From: Lepeophtheirus salmonis
Taxonomy: Eukaryota > Arthropoda > Copepoda > Siphonostomatoida > Caligidae
Reading direction: 5' to 3'
DNA: 64,000 nucleotides
Assembly: GCF_016086655.4 (NCBI RefSeq)
Contig: NC_052142.2
Location: forward strand, 7,320,422 to 7,384,421
The position numbers and the translations under genes were made by a program. Position 1 is the first letter of the stretch, and the number at the start of each line of letters is the position of its first letter. Shown in pieces: positions 10,640-22,689 of the stretch. The notes beneath the pieces were generated by a model, which was not told the origin of the DNA, ran no database searches, and worked only from the letters and a program-made list of their open reading frames with translations.

Positions 10640-11150
10640 AAGAAACAAAACAAAAAGCCCAAAATCATCTGGTAGTTAGCCAAATAAGTCAGTCGTACCA
10701 ACTGCTATTTATATCTTAAATACTCGCAGCTTATCACTGTCATATTATTTCTTACCATTTTAAAAATAATTTACATATTATTAAAATCTACATAGTATTT
10801 TTATTCGATAATATATTATAATAATGCTGAATAATATTTGATTAAAAGAGTAGTTATAATTAGTTATTATATTATTTCCATGAAGAAATAGTCGAAATTT
10901 CTTCATAAAAATAATAAAATGGCCAATATATATATTATATAAACAACAAGGGATCAACAAGAAATTGTGTTTCTGTTCTTTTAGAAACGGAGCATAAGTC
11001 TAGAATAAATTATTACTTCGTTTAGTTATGAAAAAGAATAAATTTTGAAATTGACATGACATATAAAGGGAGAAAAGAGAATCGACATCTGACAACAGAA
11101 TACATAGGGTATTTTTGTGTTATCGAGAGAATGCTGTGCCATTCTATAGT
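10640..11150 (+). repeat. interspersed repeat B, copy 1
   Basis: Collinear with 26835-27290 in the same orientation. Shared blocks include GCCCAAAAT(C/T)ATCTGGTA, GTACCAACTGC, TATCACTGTCAT, AATATATATATTATAT, CAAGAAATTGT and AGGGTATTTTTGTG. It has no coding frame. A solo LTR or a non-autonomous DNA element are both possible. Confidence 0.75.
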
Positions 11151-13554
11151 CCAGTGTTTTGCCAATGGTGTGTTGTGAGACATTTATTAGAAATTAATCA
11201 ACCTACACAGTAATTGAGAATTTTTCAATATATGTACGAGTATGTTATTTGAATTTAAAGAACAACAATAATAATAATACTGGTGATCAATAATTTATTT
11301 TAGTAATAGTGACAAAAAATAGTCATAGTGATAGAGACAATAAAAATCAATGGTACTTATTATTTTATCCATTCATTGTTCTTTCGTTTTAAATATGAAA
11401 GGAAAGCATGAACACAGTTCATTTTTCATCCAATCTTCAAATCTAAGTATGAAAAACCTTTCCTTGAACGAATGGAGTAGTCCATAGTGTTAATGTAAGA
11501 TTTGACAATAGCAAACATTATTGAACAGCACTTATCATACATGAGTGCCAGCAGTAGCATTCCCACTGATTAAAATAATGAGCGAGAACAGGAGTGCCAT
11601 TACTAAGTTCAAAAATGAGAGAGAGAGTGGGGTGCAATCACGTGTTTTGATTAGTGTAACAGAAATATAGCCCTTTAGCTCTTTAAATTCTTAAAGAAAA
11701 CACCTTTTATATTTAGTATCTAGAAAATTGGATAAACCACCGATTGAGAAAGAGTAGAAGTGTCCTCACTGATTATAAAAGCGAGTGATAGCGCGCTCGT
11801 TATTTCTTGAGGAAAACAATTACTTTGACTTACGGTAAGGTGTATCCCAGACCCAGCAATAGAGTAGCATTGATATTAACCACAGATGAGAGCTAAGCAG
11901 TTTGTTCAAGTCAGGTGTAGTGCATAAAGAAAACTTGAGTGAGAGACCTTTAATGAACAAATTGATAAGGCATAGGCCCCAAAATATTGAGAAATCTCAA
12001 ACTACGGGATGTGGATGGGAATCCCACTACAACAAAGAATGAAGAAGACAACTAGCATCTGAATGAATAAAGGGAATAAAGAAGTTGATAGTCGTCCGAG
12101 GACAAAATAATCAAAGGAAGGCCATTTCGAGGATGAGAGGCTGGAGAAGTAAAACAAGATGGACCCCCCAAAAAAAAAAAAAAAAAGTGAAATGAAAACG
12201 ATATTACATAGCTGTATCCAAAAAAATCAAACCTAACTTAGAAAATGAGGAAGCATAGCAGCTAAAATCCAACACAAAAAAATAATCGACAATATTCAAA
12301 GTAATTGAAGCAAATATAAATCGATTTTGTTCAAAACAAAATGTGTTGCTTCTGTTGAAGTTATTGGTATGATAGCTCATTAAATTTTCCCCAAATTGCC
12401 TTCCCGTTAGACATAAGAATCTGAAAAACTGACGGATGAGATTTTAAAAATACAAAATGCAAATGTTTCTCCTCGAATGTAATTTTAAAAGATACAAAGC
12501 ATCCATTAAAGTTTAAACTATATTGGTCAGAAATGAATTAACCCAATGACTGCTATATATACCGACTTAAACTAGTTGAAACAGGAAAGAAAATTATACA
12601 TCGGAGAGGACAATAATCCGATAATAGGTAAGAAACTGCTTCCTCAGTACTAAGTAGTAGTTTGAACTTTATTCTATTTAATACCTTCTTCGAAGTAATA
12701 ATATCGAGTCTCTATGATATTAATTTGATTTTGAAATATATATTTATTTAATGATAAATGATTGTATCATTTATTATTTCTTGATAAGTGGTGAATTTAA
12801 GTCCGTAGCTTGAGGTCTATATATCGAGTATTTTTCACACTTGTAAATAATTTAAATTTCATTTTATTAAAATGAGTGATATTTGGACGTATTTATACTA
12901 ATACATAGCCTTAGTAGTGGCCCCCCTAAATGTACATGTTATATTTTTAGTCTATGTATACATAGTAGTCATTGATTAACCGTAAATCACATTTTTAACG
13001 ATAAAAGCACAGATTTTTTTAAAATTAACGCAACTCTGTTGAGTAAAAAATACAAAATTTAATGTGTTTATATCCCATCGAATGAAAAAACACCTAAGTC
13101 CTATTTATTCTTTACGCAGGAAGAAATAAAGATTCTGCCATACTTATTGTACTGGTTAGATTCTTCCAAGCATACCAAGAAGTCCTGAAAAGGTTCAATT
13201 TGGATATTATGTTTATCTTTTAAGGAACTTGATGAATGATTCAAGCAAAACCAAACATTTAGTCTAAAATCGTTTTTGCATGTGCGCCTTTGCTTTAAAA
13301 ACTGTGGCTTCTATTTTTGTTCTAATTGATCCCATGATGTATATTTTTTTGTGTTCTATCCACTATTATATACAACATATTTGACCCAACATTCCTACAG
13401 ATCTATATACAAAATAATATTCAGGATGATGGTATGACCCAAAAACGCGTTTTTTGTGTGTTTTTCACTTTTTTTAAGAATATTTCATAAATATATTTTT
13501 TATTGTTCAAAGCACAAGAAACGGAACTCCTAAATTTATTGGAGTTACCACACG
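11151..13554. other. long non-coding stretch, nothing recognised
   Basis: No frame longer than about 60 codons on either strand. It contains a C run followed by a 17-base A run (12164-12186) and a GA-rich patch near 11615-11632. No retroelement protein motifs were found on inspection. Confidence 0.5.
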
Positions 13555-13700
13555 TTCTTCTTCTTTTTTTTCATAAAGGAAAAGAAATCGTAGAAAATAC
13601 TTAAAATTATAGAAAAAAGAGAGGGGTTATCAATAGGTTATCAAAGAATAGAAGTAACTATTATCGTAAAGAGGGCCTCAATAATAATAATAAGAAAAGG
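13555..13700 (-). repeat. interspersed repeat A, copy 4 (fragment)
   Basis: Resembles 9830-9960: a TTCTTTTTTTTC run, GAAAATACTT(G/A)AAATTAT, a GAGAGG block, GGTTATCAAAGAATAGAAG and an AATAATAATAAGAAAA end. It is a diverged fragment. Confidence 0.55.
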
Positions 13701-13740
13701 GGGAAAAATAATCTTGCTAAATGAGTGCGTAAACACTTAA

Positions 13741-13790
13741 TTGAACCCAAGATTAATAGAAATACAAAGTTATACCATGACGTGTTTACG
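13741..13790 (+). repeat. repeat C, copy 1
   Basis: Contains AAGATTAATAGAAATACAAA then TTATACCATGACGTG. It is a diverged version of the motif at 16890-16945 (+) and 53285-53350 (-). Confidence 0.45.
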
Positions 13791-15051
13791 ACTGATGTTT
13801 GACTTCCATAACACTTTTAATAGTAACGTCATAGAGTATGCGTGGTTATGTGTTCTGTTTACATTTTCCATCGTATAGAAAAAGATTCTTGATTCTACAA
13901 TTGGACAAGGTCTTCATTTTATTAAAAGACATTCAAACCTATTAAGGATCTTCCACGTCGTAGTGAAGCATATGAAGCTAAGTCTCAGTTTATCCAGAAA
14001 ATGACTTTGCCATAGTAGACTACTGCGAGGAACGAAGAAGATTCTCGGATTTCACTCCAATCCATTAGGAAATTTAAATTGAAGGCTTATTAGTTATTAC
14101 TTATTGGTTATTCTGTGTTTACTCTTCAGCCTTGTCATCATCAATTCTATCATTCAATCTAAGAACAATATATTAAATCCATATATCTCGTAATTACTTA
14201 TAAGTTATTTGTATTGATTGTCATTTGTTAGGAGGACTATAAATTATCATATGTATTCTTCATCAAATCAGAGATACTAGATGAAGACTCCTTGGAAAAT
14301 GTGGGGCGTCAATCTAACAAAAGATCGCATTACTTCCGTCACTCCTGGCATTAAAGAATAGATCATTGTTATAAAGTACAACATAATTACATATACGAGG
14401 GATCATGAATTTAAAAAAAATTCATAATATGCATTGTTATGTGATGATTTAATTAAACTTAAGTATCTTAAAACGAATACTTTATTGAAATAGAACTGAT
14501 TAATCCACAGTCAAACAGTTCTCATATTGACTCTTTTGTGGATTTGACACAAGGTGAAAACTTTGATCCCAATAGCATTATAGTTGTGTTAAAGAAGATC
14601 TCTTTTACTTTGAAAAAAACATGTTGGCCATCCAATTTCCGAGGAATTGCTTGACAAGGTTTTTAGACTTAGCTACAACACAGGCACTCACATTTCGAAA
14701 GTATATTGTTAAAAATTAAATAATAACCCTCAAAAAAATATATATAATTTCCGTTTCTATTTTTAAAGTAATGAAATGAGCAGTTTTTCGCATGTTACTT
14801 GCTATTTTTCTTGATATGCTACTTTTGTTTACATTATTAATATACATTAGTCTAATTAATGTACAAGTGCGAATAATTTTTTTTATAACTTCATATTCTT
14901 TCCATAAGATACTTTTACACAATTATGCTGATGAGTCGATCCATCACATATGGTTCGGTATCAAAAGAATTCTCATGAAACTTAATGATATGCTTCTCTA
15001 TTTTTTTGCAAAATTCCAAAAAAGATTTTGTTGGTTGAGGCAGTCCCCCTC
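13791..15051. other. stretch without recognised genes
   Basis: Two overlapping opposed frames near 14716-15055 are AT-rich and Ile/Leu-rich without known motifs. The right end borders the P-element relic, and the sequence from about 14920 may be part of its terminal region, but no inverted terminal repeat was identified. Confidence 0.4.
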
Positions 15052-16690
15052 TTAATAATGTTTTAAGTCATGGAAATGTAGTAACTTGGATCCTTGAAGT
15101 ATTACACTCACCAGAGTGGGAAATTTTTGATGTAACGATTTGACCACATATCCAGCAACATAAATAAATCCTTCATCTTCACAGATTTTAGGAAGATGTA
15201 AATCATTAGATCGTTGTTCTATTGTATTGTCATCCTTATTAATATCTTCCTTAATCTCACCTTTAATGATTTGAGGATAAATTATATCATCAAAGTCTTG
15301 ATAAAGTTCTATTTTATCTTCTAAGTCTGCTTTGATCAAAATAAGACCTAAAATGAGATGCAGGATTAGTATATATACATTGGAGCATTGGTGACACACC
15401 AACCTCTAATTTGTTGAAACATAGAAACAAAACATTGGTTTTCTTCAGATCTGGTAGGAGCATTTTCGACAACCATTTTTTCTGAGCCACTTATTACGAG
15501 TATCTGAAAGCAATCCATGGCCTCTACCGCATTAAGATGAGTGTGAGTTCGTCCAATATATCTTATTTTTGAAAAAAAAGTTTTCAAGACAATCTTGATT
15601 TAAACAAGATGTCAATATATATATGTAAGGCCAATTTCATTATTTATGTATTGATATAATGATATCAAAGATTTTGAAGAAATACCTATGCCCTTTTGGT
15701 AGGGCTTCAAAGCAGATGACTTCTGCAACACCACTTCACCATTTTTATTTCTCTTAATATCCTTTTATTCAGAAAAACTTTCTCCATAAGCAGATCCAAT
15801 ATCCTTTTTTTTTATATATTTGTCGGGAGCTTTATCTCATCAATGCACAAGACAGCTAAGTTTCCATTTGGAGTTTCGTTGGATTTTATTTGTTGAGCGA
15901 TAATTTTAATAATATTTGATTGTATTCCAGGAGCTGTTTTAAAATTTAGGACCCACCGTTTGAGGGTTGTTACACTAGGAACCGAAAGTAGACCACTGGA
16001 TTGAATGAAATGTAGGGCTTTGAATGAAAAATACTTCAGTATCAGTCCTTTAACAATATCCTCCAATTTCCATCCTCCAAACCTCTTCCCACTCATAATG
16101 AGTTTACATTGAGATTTAGTTTATCTCTCTTCCAGTTCTCCTTTCATCGCTTCCTTAAATTTAGATTTCGATTTTAATAATCTATTTCCCCCTTTTCGTA
16201 TAAATCTGCATTCTGTTTTCTTAGTGACTCGAATTTTAGAATGAGTGGATATTTTCTGGTATTGGAAGCCCTACTAATTGGAATAATGCAGAATACACAT
16301 GCTTGATTAGATGCATAAACCTATTCTAACACAAGTGTTTGAGTTGATTTGACATTGATTTGGGATGATTTGTCAAATGTCTCCGAATATATTTCATGAG
16401 AATCTTCTTCAAAATGGTCCAATCTTAATTCATTTCTTTTTCCTTGGAGCTTGCTCAAATCCTTCTCCAGGTATGAGACCTCAGGAAGGGGTAGCATCTT
16501 CTTCCAATTTTCTTTTTAAAAGTAGTACCAGCAATCACCTTTAAATCCCTTTTATAAGCATTTTCCTCAAAATGATTATCACAAATTCTATGGTATTTTC
16601 CTAAGGGGTACTTTAGATGACAATCATAACATGAAAGGTAGATATCAATAAAACAATTGAAGTGTAATGTATTGTAAGCTAGATAGCCTA
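15052..16690 (-). pseudogene. P-element-type (THAP9-like) transposase relic, copy 1
   Basis: Read on the minus strand, pieces appear in transposase order. At 16690-16440 is a decayed THAP domain (YHRICDNHFEENAYKRDLK). At 16096-15812 is SGKRFGGWKLEDIVKGLILK, SSGLLSVPSVTTLKRWVLNF, then GNLAVLCIDEIKL, where the Asp fits the first catalytic residue of the P-element family. At 15587-15390 is FFSKIRYIGRTHTHLNAVEA followed by SGSEKMVVENAP, and at 15250-15060 the C-terminal CEDEGFIYVAGYVVKSL. The second catalytic region and the GTP-binding insertion are missing between 15812 and 15590, and the frames are broken. It is clearly a paralogue of the copy at 48.1-50.6 kb. Confidence 0.85.
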
Positions 16691-16744
16691 TGGTTTAGAT
16701 ATAGTAAGAGATGGCGAGAAGATTGAAAAAAAAGCTTGAATAAG

Positions 16745-16885
16745 GAAGAATGATGGGACTCACATAAATTTCGCTGAATTAATTCCAGTCGTGAAAGCTG
16801 GAAACATGGCAGTGAAATGGGGAGCCAAATATATTATTATAAGAACTGATTCGGCAATTGTATATTTATCAATCCTGAATGTAGG
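16745..16885 (+). pseudogene. Ty3-type retroelement RNase H scrap
   Basis: The translation gives DGTHINFAELIPVVKAGNMA then VKWGAKYIIIRTDSAIVYLS. The xxAEL...TDSxxVY pattern matches the second half of the RNase H fold in Ty3/gypsy polyproteins, with the conserved Glu and Asp. No other pol parts adjoin. A gag-like scrap in the opposite orientation lies about 0.5 kb to the right. Confidence 0.6.
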
Positions 16886-16889
16886 TTCA

Positions 16890-16945
16890 ATCAAGGTTAA
16901 TAGAAATACAAGGTTAGACCATCATGTAATCGGCTTGCTAGAATT
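16890..16945 (+). repeat. repeat C, copy 2
   Basis: AAGGTTAATAGAAAT then CAAGGTTAGACCATCATGTA matches the reverse complement of 53285-53350 almost exactly and resembles 13741-13790. It lies directly after the RNase H scrap. Confidence 0.7.
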
Positions 16946-17339
16946 TTCAATTTGATGTATTGTACCGACTGCTGGGCAAGAGAAGAAGATTTTGACGTCG
17001 TAGAGAATAGAAAGTGTACCCACTACAAATTCATAAAAGGCCAAAATTATTATTATTACGATATTAATACCTATTTGCTATTCCGAAAAAGTATAATGGA
17101 TTCGCACAATGATGATAAATTATGTGGCTAGGAGAAACACAAATGACAACTGACAGTTTCATTGTACGAATTCAATTACTTTCTGTCAATTCAAATTCTT
17201 AAATCCTGTTCTCCCACACATTCGATAAGGGTGCCGTCGATTATAATTATTTTCTTTTTTGATGTATAGGGTATCCTTTCCACAACACCTGCACTGTTTA
17301 GGGGTTGGGTGCAACCGTGTATAAAAGAGGCTCAAAATA
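16946..17339. other. no recognised feature
   Basis: No coding frame or known motif. It separates two oppositely oriented retroelement scraps and may be further decayed element sequence. Confidence 0.4.
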
Positions 17340-17660
17340 TCTTAACCTCAACTTTTAATTTGTATTTTTAGAATTGAAGCGCTAACACTCCATTTGGAAC
17401 GTTCTTGGCACTCTAACCTCTTCTTCTTTTCAGCCAGTTGATCATATACTAAGTATATTTTTCATCCAAGAACAATGGAAGCACTTCTGCCATATCTTCA
17501 ATCATTAGGATATCCATGGCAAATTCTGTCTGTCAAATCAAGACATTAATATCACCGTACCCGTCAAATCTCGGCATGAAATAACCAATATTTAAGGTCG
17601 TCAAGGCCGTGATAACTTGTAACTTCTTTCCCTTCTTCCTCCATTTAATAACACAAATAA
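17340..17660 (-). pseudogene. Ty3-type gag scrap
   Basis: The minus-strand translation contains MPRFDGYGDINV then QTEFAMDILMIEDMAEVLPL and FLDEKYT, followed in another frame by YDQLAEKKK. This resembles the start of Gag capsid regions of the 'F.G.GD...WL...' kind. Stops interrupt it and nothing else of the element is beside it in this orientation. Confidence 0.5.
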
Positions 17661-18835
17661 AACTTATATACTATACTGTATTTATTCAACTAACTACTTA
17701 TATCTACCTTTTCATTAATCAATAAAACACCTAAAAACACGCAAAGCTCCATCCTTTCACTTCTACCGAAGCACACGTTTAAGACAATGGAAGAATGATT
17801 GTGTATAATTTTCCATGAAATAAATTAACGCCATTAATAAAATAAATGTATAACTTTTTCAATTTTTTAATAATTTTTCAGCAAACTTGGGGAAATTAAA
17901 TTTTTTTTTTGATAATTTTAAAACAAATATTGGACGTCCTTAATAATAAAATCTAAATAATAAATCCACCCATAATAATTAGCATTTGGTAATAATACAA
18001 ATACAGAAGGTTAATTATAATAAGACTCAATTTTGTTATTAATTCAGGCTTTAGAGTTTTTTAAAAGTCCAATATGGATGTAAAATATCTTCCATATTGA
18101 TAAAAGGTGTTTTCATTTATTGAGGATTAATCTATTTATGCGAAGAATATTTCATTATTAAAATTTTTTATAGTGCTTTTATCATTTATTATACTCGCTA
18201 CTTAGTTTATCTTTATTCTCTATTATGTTTTACAATTACTCTAGTCTATTTCGAAAATTTGTAGTCTTAATAAATATATATTATTTTTCCTTTTATATAA
18301 ATAAAAGACAATTAATTTTCCTTTTCTTAAATTACTTTCGTCAATTAAAAATTTACTCTAGAAAATATTAAGTCAGATACTTTGAGTGTAATTTGCATAT
18401 TGGCAAAGTTACAGCATTTTGGATCACATATTATTGATTAGAGTATGCTTACTGTTTAATTGTAAATAATGATTAAATTTCTTTTAACGAATGTTTAAAA
18501 AAACAACGGATACAACAAACATTCCCAATACGAAAATAAAGTTCTAAAGGATTTTTGTTTTTATTCATTTTAAGATGTCTAAACATGGGCATTATCGATA
18601 CAGTTGACGTCAATGTTAAATATTTGGCATAAACTTTAAAATCTGCTTTTCACTTTTGCTTTCTCCAAAAACGAACAACCTGCATAAAACTAAACAGTAG
18701 TATAATTGTCAACATTACTTGTGCAAGAAAATATTAAATAAAAAGATTAAAATGATTAAAGAGCCTAGTGGTCATCAAAAAAACTGCCTACATATCATAT
18801 TGTTTTCTTAGTGTTTTGCAAAGATATATAACATA
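17661..18835. other. upstream region of the bestrophin gene
   Basis: AT-rich and without coding frames. A possible splice acceptor, TTGTTTTCTTAG (ending 18811), lies 24 bases before the bestrophin ATG, so the first coding exon may be preceded by a non-coding exon further upstream. No clear TATA-initiator pair can be singled out in such AT-rich DNA. Confidence 0.4.
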
Positions 18836-19014
18836 ATGACCATTTCATACCAAAGAGACGTTGCAAGTTCAACTGCTGGTGGCTTCACTCGTCTTTTATT
18901 CAAATGGAAAGGATCTTTATATAAGCTTATTTATCGTGAATTACTATTATTTCTTTCAGCCTATATCCTATTGTCACTTTTGTATAGACAAATCCTGACA
19001 CAAAATCAAAGAGG
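18836..19014 (+). CDS. BEST: bestrophin, coding exon 1 (residues 1-60)
   Basis: Bestrophins are pentameric Ca2+-activated anion channels. The ATG at 18836 opens MTISYQRDVA, matching the invariant MT(I/V)xY start of animal bestrophins, then GGFTRLLFKWKGSLYKLIYR, the conserved RWxGSxYKxxY block leading into the first membrane helix, and LLYRQILTQNQRG. The exon ends at a GG|GTATGA donor in phase 2, and joining to exon 2 at 38592 completes Gly60. The following 19.6-kb intron contains Ty3, LINE and other repeats. The assignment is supported by all four exons joining in phase. Which bestrophin paralogue it is cannot be told from the N-terminal half. Confidence 0.96.
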
Positions 19015-21329
19015 GTATGATTTTTATATTTTTCAATCATGATAACGTTTAAACAAAAAAGTATGATAATAAGAAAGCAAAAATACCTAAAAGTAAGATG
19101 TTATTTTTACATATTAATATAATTTGTATGTGATTAAAATATCAGATCGTTATAAAAGTAAGTGTAAGTCGATTATCAATATTTCCGAACTTAATTTTTT
19201 TGAATAAGAAAATACAAAAAGTTATTATTTCATAATAATATTAAGTATATACAAATTTTGTTTTTGCTAAACATTTCTTTGTTATGTCTGTTCAATAGAG
19301 ATATAAAACAAAACAGTATACATATATGCATGAATATTACATGTAATAATAAGTGTTAAGAAGTTACTCAAGGTTAATAAGATAAATCTTTTTTTGGCCG
19401 CACCAAAGCATTAAATTTTGAAAATTTTAACATTAATTTAATGCTATATTTTAATTTAATTCTCTAACTTTAAGGTAAAACCCACTGGTGTATAATCGTA
19501 TATTATTGTATGGAGTAGGACCTTGTTATAATCATTTTAATTTGAAATAAATAAGAATATTTTCTTTCATATTGTTAATATTTTTTTTGTGGTCTCGTGA
19601 TTAAATCATACTAATTTTATATTATGGAGCAACTTTAACACATGTAAATTTCATGTACCTTTGAAACCTGTGAGATTTAACCTAGTTTTAAATAAAAATA
19701 TCAAACATAAATTTAACTAATTTATTAATAATAATTCTCTATTGTAACAATGATTTATAATTTTGTAAAATATAACACGAATACTTTTATTATACATACA
19801 ATTAAATTATGAACAAAAGGATATAATATTTTATGAAGTATTTAAAACATCCTGAAGAATGATTAACCAAGTCATAAAAATTTTACTTTTTCAAAAAAAT
19901 TTTGATTCCACATTCAATTCTAGCGATAATTGATCGGGTAATTGCTATTCTTGAAGAAAAAATAGCTTTCAGGCCTATATAACAATATATAAATTCATAA
20001 TTGTTTATATATTATTATTATTTTATTTTATTTATTGGTTATATGATTGATTTTTTTACTTTTTTTGACAGTATAAATAATTATCTCAGAATATTAAAAA
20101 TAAAAACCCTTGGGAATTTTTTGTTTCAAAAAATGAAAACAAACCAATTTTCTACCTGAGCTAGACTTTCTAGAACCAAATAATTTATTTTAAAAGAAAC
20201 CTAAAATATTTAAACTTCAAATGGGATATTACTTTTGGGATAAAAATAATTGAAAAACTGAGGCGTTATTGCTTTCCATACAAAATCCTTGTAATACTGT
20301 AATTTTTTATCCTTTAAATTGTATTTTTCTTAGAATTTGATGATTGTATATGAAATATAATCTCATATTTGAAATGGGCATAAAAATTGTAATGAATAAA
20401 TTAAGTGTCATGGCGAATATTTATTTTTTGTATCAAAAAATTTGCTTAAATCTATAAAAGTGGTAAAGATATTCAAAAAATTGACATCTAAAATTCTCAA
20501 AAACAATTTCATGAGAAAAACTAATTTTTAATTGTTATACATATGCGTCAAAGGGATAAAAATGTTTTTGCATTTGTACTCATAAATGGTAATTATACCC
20601 TACAACCATAATTTTCCAGTCAGTTAATGAGTTTTCTGAAATGCCACTTTCTATACTTATAGGTTACTAGGGGTAGTACCTGGCATTGTCTAGAGTAATT
20701 AAGTGTCGGCTAAAACAAAAATTTTCTTTGTTAATATAAAAAATAATTCCGCAAGAAATCATCAGTGTTACACTTTGTTTTTCATGAGCACACTCAAACG
20801 TAATAACTCAATACAATAATACTTATATCAATTCATATTACAAATTATCTCCTAAAGAATTAAAAAATAATAATAAGAGTTTATTTTTTGGAGAGAGAAA
20901 ATGAAATACTGTTATGTTCATGCGGTGAGTACAAAAATACTCTTTTCAAAAATTATAGAATTTCTATCTTTGTTGCTTCGCTGGGCTTTAACACCTCTCA
21001 CATTTCCTTTTAATCTCTTGAAGTTTCCTTCAGCTCTTCTTATAAAAAATCATTTTTTATATGAGCTAATACGGCTCCAATATTTATTGAATTCTTTAGC
21101 TCAACAATGATCATATCCATATATCCCGCATATATTTCTTATTTTAAGCTGAAAAATTATAAAAACAACAACCTTCTTTAAAGTCTTATAATTTATTGAT
21201 CATTCACAGTCATAAATAAGACATGGATTTTTTCTAAGAGCGTAATGAGAAGGCGGGAGCAAGACATATGATACACCTTTATTGAGGGCCTCGTCAATAT
21301 TATCGGCATGTTTTATGATTTCGGAGGGT
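19015..21329. other. bestrophin intron 1, left part: nothing recognised
   Basis: AT-rich intron sequence. A 69-codon frame at 20901-21110 is Leu/Phe-rich, lacks known motifs and has no homologous support. Confidence 0.5.
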
Positions 21330-21960
21330 GACACTGAATTATTGCTATAAAGAGGAGAACTTTCTATATTTAAAAAAAAACATTAGTACAGGACAATTTT
21401 ATTATTATATTTAAATTCATATATGTTTATTTTATTGTGCATGTTTAAGTCAATTTACCCTTTCAGGGGAGATGTTAACACACCACGAATTAAATATTGA
21501 ACAAAAGAGAAGAAAGAGCCAATTTTTTTTTTTCCTTTTCTAATTGCTATACTTAGTTTTTTCTTTACAAACATCCCCTCATTACTGACAAGTAATATCA
21601 TAGCTTATATTAGAGAAAAATATTGGATGTTTAATTAAAAAAAAAAAACCCTATTTAAAATGTATCTACAATAATTTTTGTTCAATTTTGAATATTTTAA
21701 GTGATCCCATTTACATAAGGATGTACTAGCAAACACACAACATTATAATAATACTGTTTAAGATTTAAATGTCAATTTCATGAAGTCATACCTTGTAATA
21801 AATAATAATAACTAATATTCTAATATAATACTGCTCTTCATTCAAATTCTAATAAAATATTAATTATATTTGAACTATTTATTTTCTACTGATCGTGAAT
21901 ATATTTTTTCATTGTTTTGATCCTTGTATCTCAAAAGTAGGATTAATAAAACTTATGTAA
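21330..21960 (+). repeat. interspersed repeat D, copy in intron 1
   Basis: The left part resembles 42420-42980 in order: GCTATAAAGAGGAGAAC, AACATTAGTACAGG, then a TTTATTTTAT(T/C)(G/A)TGCAT block, TTTTTTCTTTACAAACAT and a CTTAGT segment. The right part (21675-21940) resembles 2945-3215. The copy near 42.5 kb carries an insertion with a small hairpin in the middle. Non-coding. Confidence 0.6.
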
Positions 21961-22689
21961 AAGTATTTTTAAGATTATAAATATTTTTTATTGATTCTGT
22001 ATTTTGTTCTGAACTCGACATATTTGCATTTTGAGGCTGACAAATAATGAAAAACTACTTAAAATTTCTGAATGATTGATTAAAAAGGTGCCCATTTTGC
22101 CATTTTTGAGTGAAAATTGTTAATTTTTCTTTTCTAATATGAAATGAATAAATAAATTTTGTATTCTAATTAGATTACACAATAGCTTTAATAATATTTT
22201 TCTAGGGAAAATCCACCTGCAAAAACCCCTGCCTAAATAGGAAAACAATAAAATAAAAACTTCTTTTTTTATGGAGGAAAGACTATGCATAGGATTATAT
22301 GATCGGATATGTGAGGGAACTAGACTTCAACATTAGCTAATAAGTGGAAACGGAGATTTTGGGGCAAAATAAATATAAAAAAATCCCATATTAATCTAGC
22401 AACAAAGGAGGAATACTTTCTCTAACTCTAATTGGATGTTGTGAACTTTAACTTGAACTTTTTGAAGAGATAAAAAAGTTGTGTTTATGTTGAATAAATA
22501 ACTTTCTCATTCTCTTATTCGAGAACCCTCCTGTCTTTCGATGAATATTTTGCCAGAGGGATTGAATTTGTCCCGTGCATAATTTATACGAGGGAAAAAT
22601 ATCTTCTGAAACGTTGGTACCTTCTATCTGAACATCTTCAGCATTGATATTTTCCTTCTCTCGACTTGGATCTTTGATTTTTGTAATAA
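21961..22689. other. intron sequence, nothing recognised
   Basis: No frame above 60 codons and no motif on either strand. Confidence 0.45.

Noticed and set aside
20901..21110. 69-codon frame in bestrophin intron 1 as a possible exon
   Set aside because: No similarity to bestrophin, and exons 1 and 2 already join without a gap in the protein.
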